A stretch of 64,000 nucleotides of DNA from Bacillus cereus (GTDB lineage: Bacteria; Bacillota; Bacilli; Bacillales; Bacillaceae_G), in the NCBI RefSeq assembly GCF_025917685.1, contig NZ_CP089518.1, forward strand, positions 535,001-599,000, in the 5' to 3' direction. Below the pieces are notes generated by a model. That model worked only from the letters and a program-made list of their open reading frames with translations, was not told the origin of the DNA and did no database searches. The first letter of the stretch is position 1; every line of letters starts with the position of its first letter. Positions 8,482 through 19,100 of this stretch are shown here, one piece after another. The position numbers were made by a program, and so were the translations under genes.

Positions 8482-9369
8482 ATGATTGTAAAAGCGAATA
8501 TTGAAAAGCAAGTACAACAGTTTTTAGCATATATCACAGAGAAACGAACTGATGTGGATGGTATTGCTGAAGATTTATTACGAATGGTACAGAGAAAGAA
8601 ACAATTGTTTCAAAAACGTAGTGCAGATATAGTGAAAGCAACTGCGGATATTTCTTTCATTAGACAATTAAATAGTAGTGAGCATCAAGAAATTGATTAT
8701 CAAGTACACTTGAAATATTTAATTAAGCATAAAGAATTATTTTATATCGAAGAGGAACAATTAAAACGGCGAGTTTGTTTAAAAAATAGTCGTATAATAG
8801 ATGATTATGCTCTTGAGGTGTCAGAAGAAATAGGGATAGGTGAAAAGTTAGAACGAGAAGTCACGAAAGAAAAATACGGTTCATATCAATATAATCGTTT
8901 AGAGGCAGTGAAATATGCAGAGCGTTGGTGGGATGATCGCAATCCTGCATACCGTAATTTCCCTGATAATTGTACAAATTTCATTTCACAATGTCTGCAC
9001 ACTGGAGAAGTGCCAATGAACGGACATCCTAATATTCGTAAAGGGTGGTGGCAAAGGGGAAACCAATGGAGTTGGAGCTGGGCTGTAGCACACTCTTTTT
9101 ATTGGTATTTGTCAGGTGCTACAACAGGGCTTCGGGCAGAAGCGGTAGAAAAGCCAGAAGACCTAATTCTTGGCGATGTAATTGCGTATGATTTTGAGGA
9201 TGATGGTAGGTGGAATCATACGACAATTGTAGTAGCAAAAGACGCAGATGGTATGCCGCTTGTAAATGCACATTCAGCGAATAGCCGTCGGCGTTATTGG
9301 AATTATGAAGACTCTAGTAAATATACACCGCAAATGAAATATAAATTCTTTCATATCATTAATGGGTAG
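8482..9369 (+). CDS. Amidase-domain protein (putative Amidase_6 family)
   Basis: The C-terminal half (about 135-295) matches the putative amidase domain of Bacillus proteins. It has RLEAVKYAERWWDDRNP, then NCTNFISQCLH with a candidate nucleophilic Cys, WNHTTIVV with a candidate His, and NAHSANSRRRYWNYED. This layout suggests an NlpC/P60-like cysteine hydrolase fold. The N-terminal 130 residues are helical and charged, and I do not recognise them. No signal peptide is visible, so an extracellular wall-lytic role is unproven. GGGAGGGAG precedes the ATG. The gene lies between queG and trmL, all co-oriented. Confidence 0.75.
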   Translation: MIVKANIEKQVQQFLAYITEKRTDVDGIAEDLLRMVQRKKQLFQKRSADIVKATADISFIRQLNSSEHQEIDYQVHLKYLIKHKELFYIEEEQLKRRVCLKNSRIIDDYALEVSEEIGIGEKLEREVTKEKYGSYQYNRLEAVKYAERWWDDRNPAYRNFPDNCTNFISQCLHTGEVPMNGHPNIRKGWWQRGNQWSWSWAVAHSFYWYLSGATTGLRAEAVEKPEDLILGDVIAYDFEDDGRWNHTTIVVAKDADGMPLVNAHSANSRRRYWNYEDSSKYTPQMKYKFFHIING

Positions 9370-9427
9370 AGATTTTTCATTCAAGTGGTATAATACGTAG
9401 TAGACAAAAAATAGAGGTGAATATCGC

Positions 9428-9916
9428 GTGGGAGTACATGTTGTTTTATATCAACCAGAAATTCCAGCAAATACAGGAAATATTGCACGTACTTGTGCAG
9501 CAACTGGAACAGAATTACATTTGATTAGACCGCTTGGATTTTCAACGGATGACAAAATGTTAAAGCGTGCAGGATTAGATTATTGGCAGCACGTAAAAGT
9601 TACGTATTATGATTCAATCGAAGAATTTTATGAGAAAAATAAAGATGGTGAATTCTTCTATTTAACAAAGTATGGCGAGAAAGCTCATACAGCATTTGAT
9701 TATAGCAAACGTGAGAAGGATTACTATTTCGTGTTTGGAAGAGAAACAAATGGATTACCAGCTAATGTAATTGAAGAAAACTTCGATCATTGTTTACGTA
9801 TTCCAATGACGGATAAAGTACGTTCATTAAATTTATCTAATACAGCAGCAATTTTAATTTATGAAGCGTTCCGTCAACAAAATTATCCAGGATTAGATTT
9901 AGAAATCGTTTATTAA
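9428..9916 (+). CDS. trmL: tRNA (cytidine(34)-2'-O)-methyltransferase TrmL
   Basis: This SPOUT-fold methyltransferase 2'-O-methylates the wobble base of certain tRNA-Leu species. The 162-residue product shows the whole family pattern: N-terminal HVVLYQPEIPANTGNIARTC, the motif FGRETNGLP near 117-125, and the knot segment IPMTDKVRSLNLSNTAAI. The start is GTG, six bases after AGAGGTGA. A terminator follows at once. The older name for this family in Bacillus is CspR. Confidence 0.93.
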   Translation: MGVHVVLYQPEIPANTGNIARTCAATGTELHLIRPLGFSTDDKMLKRAGLDYWQHVKVTYYDSIEEFYEKNKDGEFFYLTKYGEKAHTAFDYSKREKDYYFVFGRETNGLPANVIEENFDHCLRIPMTDKVRSLNLSNTAAILIYEAFRQQNYPGLDLEIVY

Positions 9917-9941
9917 AAGTCGCCATTTGGCGACTTTTTTA
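9915..9941 (+). terminator. Terminator after trmL
   Basis: AAAAGTCGCC pairs with GGCGACTTTT and leads into a T-run. Confidence 0.88.
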
Positions 9942-10041
9942 TTTTTTTTAGAAAATATGTAATCATACATTTTAAAAAAGGTACATATTCATATAGAATG
10001 AGGTATATGAATAAAAATAGATAAGACGGGTTGAGATAAAT

Positions 10042-12111
10042 ATGAAGGAACAATATAATAATCAAAATACCTTTTTAAGTATGATAGATATGGATTTAGT
10101 AAGACAGGGACTGCTACATGCTATTCAAGATTTAGTTTTTATTGTGAAAGTTATTGATGATGAAACTTTTAAATATATTTATGTAAATAAAATAGGGATG
10201 GATCATGCCAGGCTAGGAACAGAATGTTATGGGAAAACTTTTGCAGAAGTATTACCAGAAGATACGGCAAGGGTATTACAAAGGCAATATGCAAAAGTAA
10301 TGAGAGAAGCGAGAGCAAATACATTTTGTGATGTAATTAGTTTGCCAACTGGTAATATACATTATGAATCTTTACTTAATCCAGTATGTGATGTAAATGG
10401 AATATGTCAGTTTATTATTTGTATTACTAGGGATATTACAGCACAGGTTAAGGAAAAAGTGGAAATAGAAGAAAAACAAATGTTATTTAAGTCATTATTA
10501 GAATATAATAATGACTCCATTGTATCTGTAAATTCTATTGGTAGAATTACATATGCAAATCCAGCAACATATGAAATATTTGGATATCGATATGAAGAAC
10601 TAAGTAATCAATTTGTTTTTCAGTTTATAAATAAGGAATATGAACAAGCTTTTCAAACTATATTTAAGGAGGCTTTACAGGGAAGAGCAAAACAAATTGT
10701 TGCAAAGAAATATATTCATAAAGAAGGATATGAACTTTATATTTCCGTTAGGACAATCCCCATTATTGTGAATAGTGAAATCGTCGGGGTGTACATAGTT
10801 ACGAGGGATGTTACAAGGCAAGTATTAAATGAGATGAAAACAGAATATTTGGCTTACTTCGATCAGTTAACGGGGTTAATGAATAGAATATCATGTACAA
10901 ATAAACTAAATGAATTTTTAGCTGAGAATAAAAAATTCGCATTGGTTTTTATAGATTTGGATGAATTTCACCTTATTAATGATACATTTGGTCATAAAGA
11001 AGGAGATCAAGTCTTAAAAAAAGTTACTGAATGCTTACGGGACGTAAAAATAGAAGATATGCATTTATTTAGAGAACATGATGATCAATTTGTTATGTTA
11101 ATAGAAAATATAACGAGAGAATGCGTAGAGGAAGTTGCACAAACAATACTAAAAAAAATTAGTGGGCATTTTGTACTAGAAGAAGAGGATGTTTATTTGA
11201 GTGCATCAATTGGGATTGTAATGGCCCCAGAAGATGGAATGGATGAAAAAATACTTTTCCAAAGAGTCGACTCAGCTTTGGAAAAAGCCAAGGAAAAAGG
11301 AAAAGGGTATTATCATTTCTATTGTAGTGGATTAGATTGTGAACGTGAACAAAGGTTTATAATAGAAAATCAGTTACATCGTGCTATAGAGAAAGATGAA
11401 TTTTTCCTATATTATCAACCTCAAATTAATATTGAAACGGGAAAGATATCCAGTATGGAAGCATTAATAAGGTGGGAGAATAAGGAGCTAGGATTGGTCT
11501 CGCCAAATCAATTTATCCCACTTGCTGAAAGAACAGGATTTATTATTAAACTTGATGAATGGGTAGTACATCAAGTGTGTAAACAAATACGTGAATGGTT
11601 AAATAAAGGATATGAAGTTGTACCAATTGCAGTTAATATTTCAGCTAGACATTTTCGTTCTATTACATTGATAGAGATGATTACACGCGCTTTAAACAAG
11701 TACAATGTACCCCCTCATTTATTAGCAATAGAAGTTACAGAAGGGGCTCTTATACATAAAGATGTATCGAAAAGAGTGCTATTGCAGTTAAAAGAACAAA
11801 ATTTAAAGATTCATTTAGATGACTTTGGAACGGGATATTCATCTTTAAGTTATTTAAAAACATATCCGATTGATACGTTAAAAATTGATCGTTCTTTTAT
11901 GGAAGGTATACATATAGATGAAAGAGATACGAATATTACGGCTGCAATTATTCATTTAGCACATACTCTAGGATTAAATGTAATTGCAGAAGGAGTAGAA
12001 AAAGCGGAACAAATACAATTTTTAAAGGAAAAGAATGTGAAACTCGTACAAGGTTATTTTTATAATCGTCCTTTATCGATATGCGATGTGGAAAATATTT
12101 ATTTTAAATAG
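10042..12111 (+). CDS. PAS-PAS-GGDEF-EAL protein, probable c-di-GMP phosphodiesterase
   Basis: The 689-residue cytoplasmic protein has two PAS-like sensor regions (about 15-140 and 145-265), a GGDEF domain (about 268-430) and an EAL domain (about 445-685). The EAL domain looks active: E473-A-L at the metal site, and DDFGTGYSS (from D593) followed by LKIDRSFM. The GGDEF signature is degenerate: REHDDQF at 344-350 replaces R-x-G-G-D-E-F, so cyclase activity is unlikely and the domain may only bind GTP or regulate. There are no membrane segments. It is a single gene, convergent with the micro-ORF at 12153. Confidence 0.88.
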   Translation: MKEQYNNQNTFLSMIDMDLVRQGLLHAIQDLVFIVKVIDDETFKYIYVNKIGMDHARLGTECYGKTFAEVLPEDTARVLQRQYAKVMREARANTFCDVISLPTGNIHYESLLNPVCDVNGICQFIICITRDITAQVKEKVEIEEKQMLFKSLLEYNNDSIVSVNSIGRITYANPATYEIFGYRYEELSNQFVFQFINKEYEQAFQTIFKEALQGRAKQIVAKKYIHKEGYELYISVRTIPIIVNSEIVGVYIVTRDVTRQVLNEMKTEYLAYFDQLTGLMNRISCTNKLNEFLAENKKFALVFIDLDEFHLINDTFGHKEGDQVLKKVTECLRDVKIEDMHLFREHDDQFVMLIENITRECVEEVAQTILKKISGHFVLEEEDVYLSASIGIVMAPEDGMDEKILFQRVDSALEKAKEKGKGYYHFYCSGLDCEREQRFIIENQLHRAIEKDEFFLYYQPQINIETGKISSMEALIRWENKELGLVSPNQFIPLAERTGFIIKLDEWVVHQVCKQIREWLNKGYEVVPIAVNISARHFRSITLIEMITRALNKYNVPPHLLAIEVTEGALIHKDVSKRVLLQLKEQNLKIHLDDFGTGYSSLSYLKTYPIDTLKIDRSFMEGIHIDERDTNITAAIIHLAHTLGLNVIAEGVEKAEQIQFLKEKNVKLVQGYFYNRPLSICDVENIYFK

Positions 12112-12127
12112 TTTATAAAAACAAGAA

Positions 12128-12161
12128 AAAAAGTGATGTGCTAAAAAGCACATCACTTTTT
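12128..12161. terminator. Bidirectional terminator
   Basis: A 15-bp perfect stem (AAAAAGTGATGTGCT and its complement) with a 4-nt loop and T-runs on both strands. It serves the phosphodiesterase gene and the convergent micro-ORF, whose stop codon lies inside it. Confidence 0.88.
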
Positions 12162-12248
12162 ATGTGTACCTGGTTTATCGTTATAACCAGATGTGAAAAT
12201 AGCTGTAAGAAATGTGAGTGATACACCTAAAATTAATAATAACTTCAT
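12153..12248 (-). CDS. Micro-protein of 31 residues with a hydrophobic N-terminus
   Basis: The ATG at 12248 lies 8 bases after a perfect AAGGAGG, which is strong evidence for translation. The product begins MKLLLILGVSLTFLTAIF, a membrane segment or uncleaved signal peptide, and ends in the polar tail SGYNDKPGTHKK. It might be a small membrane peptide or an exported peptide. It has its own terminator at 12128-12161. I do not recognise a family. Confidence 0.7.
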   Translation of the reverse strand: MKLLLILGVSLTFLTAIFTSGYNDKPGTHKK

Positions 12249-12441
12249 ACTAATTTCCTCCTTACTTTTTCGGTTTACGAATCCTATTTGTGAATCGAAA
12301 TGTATGTAAGGTTCCTAGAAGAAAAGAATTTATTTACAATGAATAGTAGCATGAAAACGTTAATACCCTTATTATACAGAATTTTCTTTGAATTTTGGAG
12401 AGAATTTTATAGAGCTATTATATATTTCGTTTTGATTTAAA

Positions 12442-12470
12442 GAATGTTTAAGGACATCCTAGCATACCTT
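12442..12470 (+). promoter_or_regulatory. Candidate sigma-E promoter of prkA
   Basis: GAATGTT (12442-12448), a 14-bp spacer, and CATACCTT (12463-12470) fit the Bacillus sigma-E pattern (KMATATT, 14-15 bp, CATACAHT) with few mismatches. In B. subtilis prkA belongs to the mother-cell sigma-E regulon, so this is plausible but inferred. Confidence 0.45.
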
Positions 12471-12513
12471 TTATAATAATCCGATTGAACAAGGAGATGG
12501 GGGAGGAGCTATA

Positions 12514-14409
12514 ATGGATATTCTAAAAAAGATTGAACAGCATCGAGCAGCAGAAGAACGTTTACAATGGGAAGGTACGTTTGCGGAGTATTTGGAGCTT
12601 GTGAAAGAAAGACCATGGGTGGCTCAAACAGCACACTCTCGCATTTACAATATGATAAAAGATGCCGGAATTGAAGAAGTTGATGGTAGAAGGAAATATA
12701 ATTTCTTTAGTAATCAGCTGTTTGGATTAGAGGATGCATTAGAACGCCTTGTAGAAGAATATTTTCATCCATCTGCAAAACGATTAGATGTTAGAAAACG
12801 TATTTTATTATTAATGGGTCCTGTTAGTGGTGGTAAATCAACTTTAGTTACGATGTTGAAACGAGGATTAGAAACATATTCACGTACAGATCGTGGAGCT
12901 ATTTTTGCGATTAAAGGCTGCCCAATGCATGAAGATCCATTGCATTTAATTCCGCACCATTTACGTGATGACTTCTTTGATGAGTATGGAGTAAGAATTG
13001 AAGGGAATTTATCACCATTAAATGTGATGCGTTTAGAGCAAGAATATGGATCAAGAATTGAGGATGTAGTTGTAGAGCGTATTTTCTTCTCTGAAGATCG
13101 CCGTACAGGGATTGGTACATTTAGTCCGTCAGATCCAAAATCACAAGATATTGCCGATTTAACAGGTAGTCTAGATTTTTCAACAATTGCAGAATATGGT
13201 TCAGAATCAGATCCACGTGCGTATCGATTTGATGGAGAATTAAATAAGGCGAACCGCGGTATGATGGAATTCCAAGAGATGTTAAAATGTGATGAGAAAT
13301 TTTTATGGCATTTATTATCGCTTACACAAGAAGGGAATTTCAAAGCAGGAAGATTTGCGCTTATTTCAGCAGATGAATTAATTGTAGCTCATACGAATGA
13401 AACAGAGTATCGCTCATTTATAGCGAATAAGAAAAATGAAGCATTGCATTCAAGGATTATTGTAATGCCAGTACCATACAATTTACGAGTTAGTGAAGAA
13501 GAACATATTTATGAGAAAATGATTCGTGAAAGTGACGTGTCCAATGTTCATATTGCACCGCATACACTTCGTGTTGCAGCAATGTTCACTATTTTAACTC
13601 GTTTAAAAGATCCGAAGCGTCCGGATATTGATTTAATTAAGAAGATGCGTTTATATGATGGAGAAACGGTAGAAGGTTATAATGCGATTGATGTAGAAGA
13701 ATTGCAACGCGAATATCAAGATGAAGGTATGAAGGGTATTGATCCTCGTTATGTTATTAACCGAATCTCTTCTACAATTATTCGAAAAGAGGTACCATCT
13801 ATTAACGCACTAGATGTACTTAGATCGTTAAAAGATGGATTGGATCAGCATCCATCGATTAGTAATGAAGACCGAGAGCGTTATATGAATTTCATCTCAT
13901 TAGCGAGAAAAGAGTACGATGAAATTGCTAAGAAAGAAGTACAAAAAGCGTTTGTTTATTCATACGAGGAATCAGCTAAGACACTCATGGATAACTACTT
14001 AGATAACGTTGAAGCGTATTGTAATAAATCAAAATTACGTGATCCGTTAACGGGAGAGGAAATGAGCCCGGATGAAAAACTTATGCGTTCGATTGAAGAG
14101 CAAATTGGAATTTCAGAAAATGCTAAGAAAGCATTCCGTGAAGAAATTTTAATTCGAATTTCTGCTTATGCCCGTAAAGGAAAGCGCTTTGATTATAATT
14201 CACATGAACGTCTTCGTGAAGCGATTCAGAAAAAACTATTTGCTGATTTAAAAGATATAGTGAAAATTACAACATCAACGAAAACGCCAGACGAAAATCA
14301 GCTTAAGAAAATCAATGATGTTGTTGCACGCTTAATTGATGAGCATGGATATAATTCTTCATCTGCGAATGAATTATTACGCTATGTAGGTAGTTTGTTA
14401 AATCGATAG
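12514..14409 (+). CDS. prkA: Serine protein kinase / AAA ATPase PrkA
   Basis: The 631-residue product is a full-length PrkA. It has an N-terminal AAA-type ATPase domain with P-loop GPVSGGKST at 102-110 and the family motifs KGCPMHEDPLHLIP and FCSE-like FFSEDRRTGIGTF. The C-terminal region (about 420-631) is the PrkA C-terminal domain that resembles protein kinases. In B. subtilis PrkA is produced in the mother cell and affects sporulation. GGAGG lies 7 bases before the ATG. yhbH follows in the same direction after 450 bp; the third usual partner, spoVR, is not in this window. Confidence 0.95.
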   Translation: MDILKKIEQHRAAEERLQWEGTFAEYLELVKERPWVAQTAHSRIYNMIKDAGIEEVDGRRKYNFFSNQLFGLEDALERLVEEYFHPSAKRLDVRKRILLLMGPVSGGKSTLVTMLKRGLETYSRTDRGAIFAIKGCPMHEDPLHLIPHHLRDDFFDEYGVRIEGNLSPLNVMRLEQEYGSRIEDVVVERIFFSEDRRTGIGTFSPSDPKSQDIADLTGSLDFSTIAEYGSESDPRAYRFDGELNKANRGMMEFQEMLKCDEKFLWHLLSLTQEGNFKAGRFALISADELIVAHTNETEYRSFIANKKNEALHSRIIVMPVPYNLRVSEEEHIYEKMIRESDVSNVHIAPHTLRVAAMFTILTRLKDPKRPDIDLIKKMRLYDGETVEGYNAIDVEELQREYQDEGMKGIDPRYVINRISSTIIRKEVPSINALDVLRSLKDGLDQHPSISNEDRERYMNFISLARKEYDEIAKKEVQKAFVYSYEESAKTLMDNYLDNVEAYCNKSKLRDPLTGEEMSPDEKLMRSIEEQIGISENAKKAFREEILIRISAYARKGKRFDYNSHERLREAIQKKLFADLKDIVKITTSTKTPDENQLKKINDVVARLIDEHGYNSSSANELLRYVGSLLNR

Positions 14410-14412
14410 TTT

Positions 14413-14458
14413 GATAACAAAACGCTGTCTCTTGTTCTTGGGACGGCGTTTTGTTATC
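14413..14458 (+). terminator. Terminator after prkA
   Basis: A long stem, GATAACAAAACGCTGTC with its near-complement, around an 8-nt loop. The T-run is inside the stem, so termination may be partial. Confidence 0.65.
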
Positions 14459-14592
14459 TATTGATACTTGTAAAAAGTGTCATAGCTTGTCCAAATATAA
14501 TAAATTAAGATGCGATTTTATGAATTTATTGTCAATTATTTTTACAATATGCATATGATAGAGTAACCAACCATTCATACGAAAAAAGCCAA

Positions 14593-14641
14593 CACAATAC
14601 AATATGTTGCAATACGAAAATGTGTGCAACAGTGCATTGTG
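14593..14641. other. Imperfect inverted repeat in the prkA-yhbH gap
   Basis: CACAAT...TGTTGCA and TGCAACA...ATTGTG form an imperfect hairpin of about 17 bp, followed by TTTCTTTCTT. It may end an untranslated RNA or be an operator. The rest of the 450-bp gap (14410-14859) holds no gene that I can support. Confidence 0.4.
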
Positions 14642-14859
14642 TTTCTTTCTTATCAACGGCTGAATGTTTCTTTCTATTATGTGAGTGGCAAAATTTTGTT
14701 TAGGGTGCTCGGAGTATTGTATGAAAAACGCTATATATGTTTATGGGATGATTTTCAATGGGCAGTTACCTTTCAAATATTCTAGTTTGGCATATTACAG
14801 AACAAAATTTATAGATTGCTGTTCATAGAGGAAGACAATTACAGTAAGGAGGGAAAGGA

Positions 14860-16035
14860 ATGGGCGAAGAAAACCAACCAAATTATACAATTTCACAGGA
14901 AAACTGGTCCCTCCATCGCAAAGGATATGACGACCAACAACGCCATCAAGAAAAAGTGCAGGAGGCAATTAAGAATAATTTACCCGATCTTGTAACAGAA
15001 GAAAGTATTGTTATGTCTAATGGCAAGGATGTTGTGAAAATACCGATTCGTTCTTTAGATGAATATAAGATTAGATATAATTATGATAAAAATAAACATG
15101 TCGGGCAAGGAAACGGTGACAGCAAAGTTGGTGATGTCGTTGCGAGAGATGGATCAGGTGGTCAAAAACAAAAAGGCCCAGGAAAAGGGCAAGGTGCAGG
15201 AGATGCAGCTGGGGAAGATTATTATGAAGCAGAAGTCTCAATTTTAGAATTGGAGCAAGCGTTTTTCAAAGAATTAGAGTTACCTAATTTAAAGAGAAAA
15301 GAAATGGATGAAAATCGGATTGAACATATTGAATTTAATGACATTAGAAAAACAGGATTGTGGGGAAATATTGATAAGAAACGAACGATGATATCAGCGT
15401 ATAAACGAAATGCGATGCGTGGTAAAGCATCCTTCCATCCAATTCACCAAGAAGATTTAAAGTTCCGTACTTGGAATGAAGTGTTAAAGCCAGATTCAAA
15501 GGCTGTTGTATTAGCGATGATGGATACGAGTGGATCGATGGGAATATGGGAGAAGTATATGGCACGTAGCTTCTTTTTCTGGATGACGAGATTTTTACGT
15601 ACAAAATATGAAACAGTTGATATTGAATTTATTGCTCATCATACAGAAGCGAAAGTCGTTACAGAAGAAGAGTTTTTCTCAAAAGGAGAAAGTGGGGGAA
15701 CAATATGTTCTTCTGTATACAAAAAAGCACTTGAGTTAATCGATAATAAATATTCGCCAGACCGCTATAATATTTATCCATTCCACTTTTCAGATGGTGA
15801 TAATTTAACTTCGGATAATGCGAGATGTGTAAAGCTTGTGGAAGAGTTGATGAAAAAATGTAATATGTTTGGATATGGGGAAGTGAATCAGTACAACCGC
15901 CATAGTACGCTAATGTCAGCTTATAAAAATATTAAAGATGAGAATTTCAGATATTATATTTTAAAGCAAAAAGCAGATGTATTCCATGCGATGAAAAGCT
16001 TCTTTAAAGAAGAATCGGGTGAAAAGATGGCATAA
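14860..16035 (+). CDS. yhbH: Sporulation protein YhbH (DUF444, VWA-like)
   Basis: The 391-residue protein is YhbH of the DUF444 family. It has a low-complexity Gly/Lys/Gln linker at about 85-125 and a von Willebrand A-like domain with the metal-binding pattern D222-T-S-G-S-M-G, then [16 protein letters not shown] and FHFSDGDN. The family is found beside PrkA and SpoVR across bacteria and is needed for normal sporulation in B. subtilis; the biochemical role is unknown. AAGGAGGG lies about 7 bases before the ATG. Confidence 0.93.
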   Translation: MGEENQPNYTISQENWSLHRKGYDDQQRHQEKVQEAIKNNLPDLVTEESIVMSNGKDVVKIPIRSLDEYKIRYNYDKNKHVGQGNGDSKVGDVVARDGSGGQKQKGPGKGQGAGDAAGEDYYEAEVSILELEQAFFKELELPNLKRKEMDENRIEHIEFNDIRKTGLWGNIDKKRTMISAYKRNAMRGKASFHPIHQEDLKFRTWNEVLKPDSKAVVLAMMDTSGSMGIWEKYMARSFFFWMTRFLRTKYETVDIEFIAHHTEAKVVTEEEFFSKGESGGTICSSVYKKALELIDNKYSPDRYNIYPFHFSDGDNLTSDNARCVKLVEELMKKCNMFGYGEVNQYNRHSTLMSAYKNIKDENFRYYILKQKADVFHAMKSFFKEESGEKMA

Positions 16036-16060
16036 TCCCTTTTAAAGGGATTATTTTTTT
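16032..16060 (+). terminator. Terminator after yhbH
   Basis: AATCCCTTT pairs with AAAGGGATT, followed by eight T. Confidence 0.85.
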
Positions 16061-16092
16061 GTGAAGTTTTTGCGAAATATTTATATTGTTAG

Positions 16093-16121
16093 TTGACAAT
16101 GAAAATGAAAATCATTATCAT
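16093..16121 (+). promoter_or_regulatory. Promoter overlapped by a Fur box (hal)
   Basis: A consensus TTGACA (16093-16098), 17 bp, and TATCAT (16116-16121) form the promoter. GAAAATGAAAATCATTATC at 16101-16119 fills the spacer and matches the 19-bp Fur box GATAATGATAATCATTATC at 17 of 19 positions. Iron-loaded Fur bound here would block RNA polymerase. Confidence 0.88.
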
Positions 16122-16174
16122 TTATTCGAGAAATGATTACATTTTGATTTATATATTTTGGAGGAGATGTAAAG

Positions 16175-19100
16175 TTGAAAAAAAATAAAAGAAAACGTAT
16201 AAATGCAATGATTATAGCGGCGGCGTTATCACTCCCGTTTGCTGTGTATTCAACACCTGCTTTAGCAGCAGTAGCAATTGAGGCGAATAAAGCTGGACAT
16301 GCTTTAGAAGATGGTACATATGATGCTGTTATTAAAGCGTATAAAGATAAAACAAATGAAGAGTCCATGGCAGCTGTTTATATAAAGGATCCGAATTTAA
16401 CAATTGAGAATGGAAAGAAAATTATAACGGCAACGTTAAGTGATAGTGATTTCTTTCAATACTTGAAAACAGAGGATATTCATACTCCTGGTGTGTTTCA
16501 TGATGTGAAAGTAATATCTGAGGATAAAAAGAAAAATGGGACGAAAGTGATTCAATTTGAAGTTGGAGAATTAGGGAAAAGATACAATATGCAGATGCAC
16601 ATTTATATTCCGACAATGGCCTATGATAATAAGTATCAAGTGCAGTTTGAAGTAAATACATTAAATTTAGAAAACAATGTTCCAGAAGAACAAAAGGAAA
16701 ATAAAGAGGATAAAGTGGAACAACAAGATGAAGGTGCGAATGTAATATTAGATAAGCAATTACAAATGCATATTAATAAATATAATTTAAATAGAGAGAA
16801 TCTAAATACTCCAATAACTAAGGAAGATTTATTAAAAGTTAAATCTTTAATAGTTGTTGAGGCAAAAAATAAAGGAATACAAGACGTAAGCGGTCTAGAA
16901 TATATGACGAACTTAGAAAACTTAACGTTGGAAGAAGTTAAGTTAGAAAATACACAGTTTATCTCGAAGTTGAGACAATTAAAATCATTAAGTATAACCT
17001 ATGGTGAAATTGAAGATATTGGACCTTTGGATGAGTTAGAGCATATTGAGAATTTAAGTTTAAGAAACAATAAAATTTCAGATTTAAGCCCATTGAGCCA
17101 AATGAAGAAGATTAAAATGTTAGATTTAAATAGTAATTATATAAAAGATATAACACCACTGTTTACAGTAACTTCTTTAAGGACTCTAACTTTGGCAAAT
17201 AATCAAATTAGTAATGCTAATCTTGCTGGGATTGAGCAATTGAAAAATGTAAAAAATTTATCTTTAAGTAACAATGGACTTACTAATATCGAGCATATTA
17301 CCTCAATGAAAAAGTTAGTGGAGTTAGACCTTTCTAAAAATGAATTAAAAAACATCGAACCTTTATTAAGATTATCTACTGTACAATCACTTAATTTAGA
17401 GGAAAACTATATTTCAGATATAACGCCACTTAGTCAATTAACAGGTTTATATGATTTAAAGCTGGGCTCGAATGAAATTCGTGATGTTAGACCTGTTCAA
17501 GAATTAGGAAAAAGAATGTACATCGATATTCAAAGACAAAAAATCTTTTTAGATGAAGCAAGTGTAGATGAGGAAATAAAAATTCCAATATACAATCTTA
17601 AAGGAGAACCACTTCAAAATATTAATTTGAAAAATGAGGGTGCTACTCTGAATAACGGATTTATAAAATGGAATAGTCCTGGAGAAAAAATATATGAATT
17701 TAAACTAGATACGAATTCTGCTGAAAGTAAAATAAGATTTAATGGGATGGTTATACAGAATATAGTTGAAAAACAAAAAGACAGTAAAAATGTAATTCTT
17801 GATAAAACTCTACAACAACATATTAATAAAGAAAATTTAGGTAGAGAGAATCTCAATGCCCCTATAACAAAAGAAGATTTATTACAGATTAAAGAATTAG
17901 AGATACTTAAAGAAAAAGGAAAAGAGATAAAAGATGTAACAGGTTTAGAGTACATGACGAACTTAGAAAACCTCACTTTAGAAGGAGTAGGCTTGAAAAA
18001 TATTGAGTTTATCTCAAACTTAAAACAATTGAACGCTATGAATGTATCTCATAATCAAATTGAAGATATAACACCGTTATCTTCATTGAAAAATCTACAG
18101 TGGTTAAATCTTGCAGACAATCGTATAAAAGATGTATCGGTTCTTGGCTCAATGTTAGACTTACTTAGTTTAAAATTAGCTGGAAATGAGATTCGTGATA
18201 TAAGGCCGTTAATACAATTAGGTCAGTGGTTTACAATTGATGTCGGAAGACAAAATATCGTTTTAAATGATGCAAAAGTAAATGAAGAAATTCAAGTTCC
18301 TGTATATGATTTAGAAGGAGAAATCATTGAAAATATAAAACTGACAAGTGAGGGTGGAACGCTTAATAACGGAGTAATAAAATGGAGTACTCCAGGCGAA
18401 AAGGTATATAAATTTGAATTAGATTCTGATGAAATTAGTATAAGATTTAACGGAACAGTTATCCAGAATATAGTTGAAAAAGAAGAAGTTGAAGAACCCA
18501 AAGAAGAAGTGAAAGAACCAACAAAAGAAGTTGAAGAATCAAAAGAAGAAGTGAAAGAGCCAACAAAAGAAGTTGAAGAAACGGAAGAAGAAGTAAAAGA
18601 GCCAACAAAAGAAGTTGAAGAAACGAAGGAAGAAGTAAAAGAACCAACAAAAGAAATTGAAGGATCAAAAGAAGAAGTAAAAGAACCAACAAAAGAAATT
18701 GAAGGATCAAAAGAAGAAGTAAAAGAACCAGCAACAGAAGTTGAAGGGCAAAAAGAAGAAGTGAAAGAACCAGCAACAGAAGTTGAAGGGCAAAAAGAAG
18801 AAGTGAAAGAACCAGCAACAGAAGTTGAAGGGCAAAAAGAAGAAGTAAAAGAAACACCAAAAGAAGTTGAAGAAACGAAAGAAGAAGTAAAAGAACCAAC
18901 AACAGAAGTTGAAGAAGCGAAAAAAGAAGTGAAAGAACCAGCAACAAAAGTTGAAGGGCTGAAAGAAGAAGTGAAAGAATCAGCAACAGAAGTTGAAGGG
19001 CCGAAAGAAGAGGTAAAAGAATCAGCAACTGGTTTGGATCAAGAGACAAAAGAGGATAATCAAGTTGGGCCAGTGACAATCGTAGGACAAGAGAGTGCGA

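Noticed and set aside
12765..13343. 192-residue minus-strand frame inside prkA
   Set aside because: It is a shadow of the conserved prkA frame and lacks a start context.
14770..14800. Possible sigma-E promoter before yhbH (AAATATT ... CATATTAC)
   Set aside because: The spacing is about 9 bp, not the 14-15 bp needed, and no alternative pair fits.
18485..19030. Regular 42-bp repeats as a possible CRISPR array
   Set aside because: The units are contiguous, in frame and without unique spacers; they encode protein repeats.
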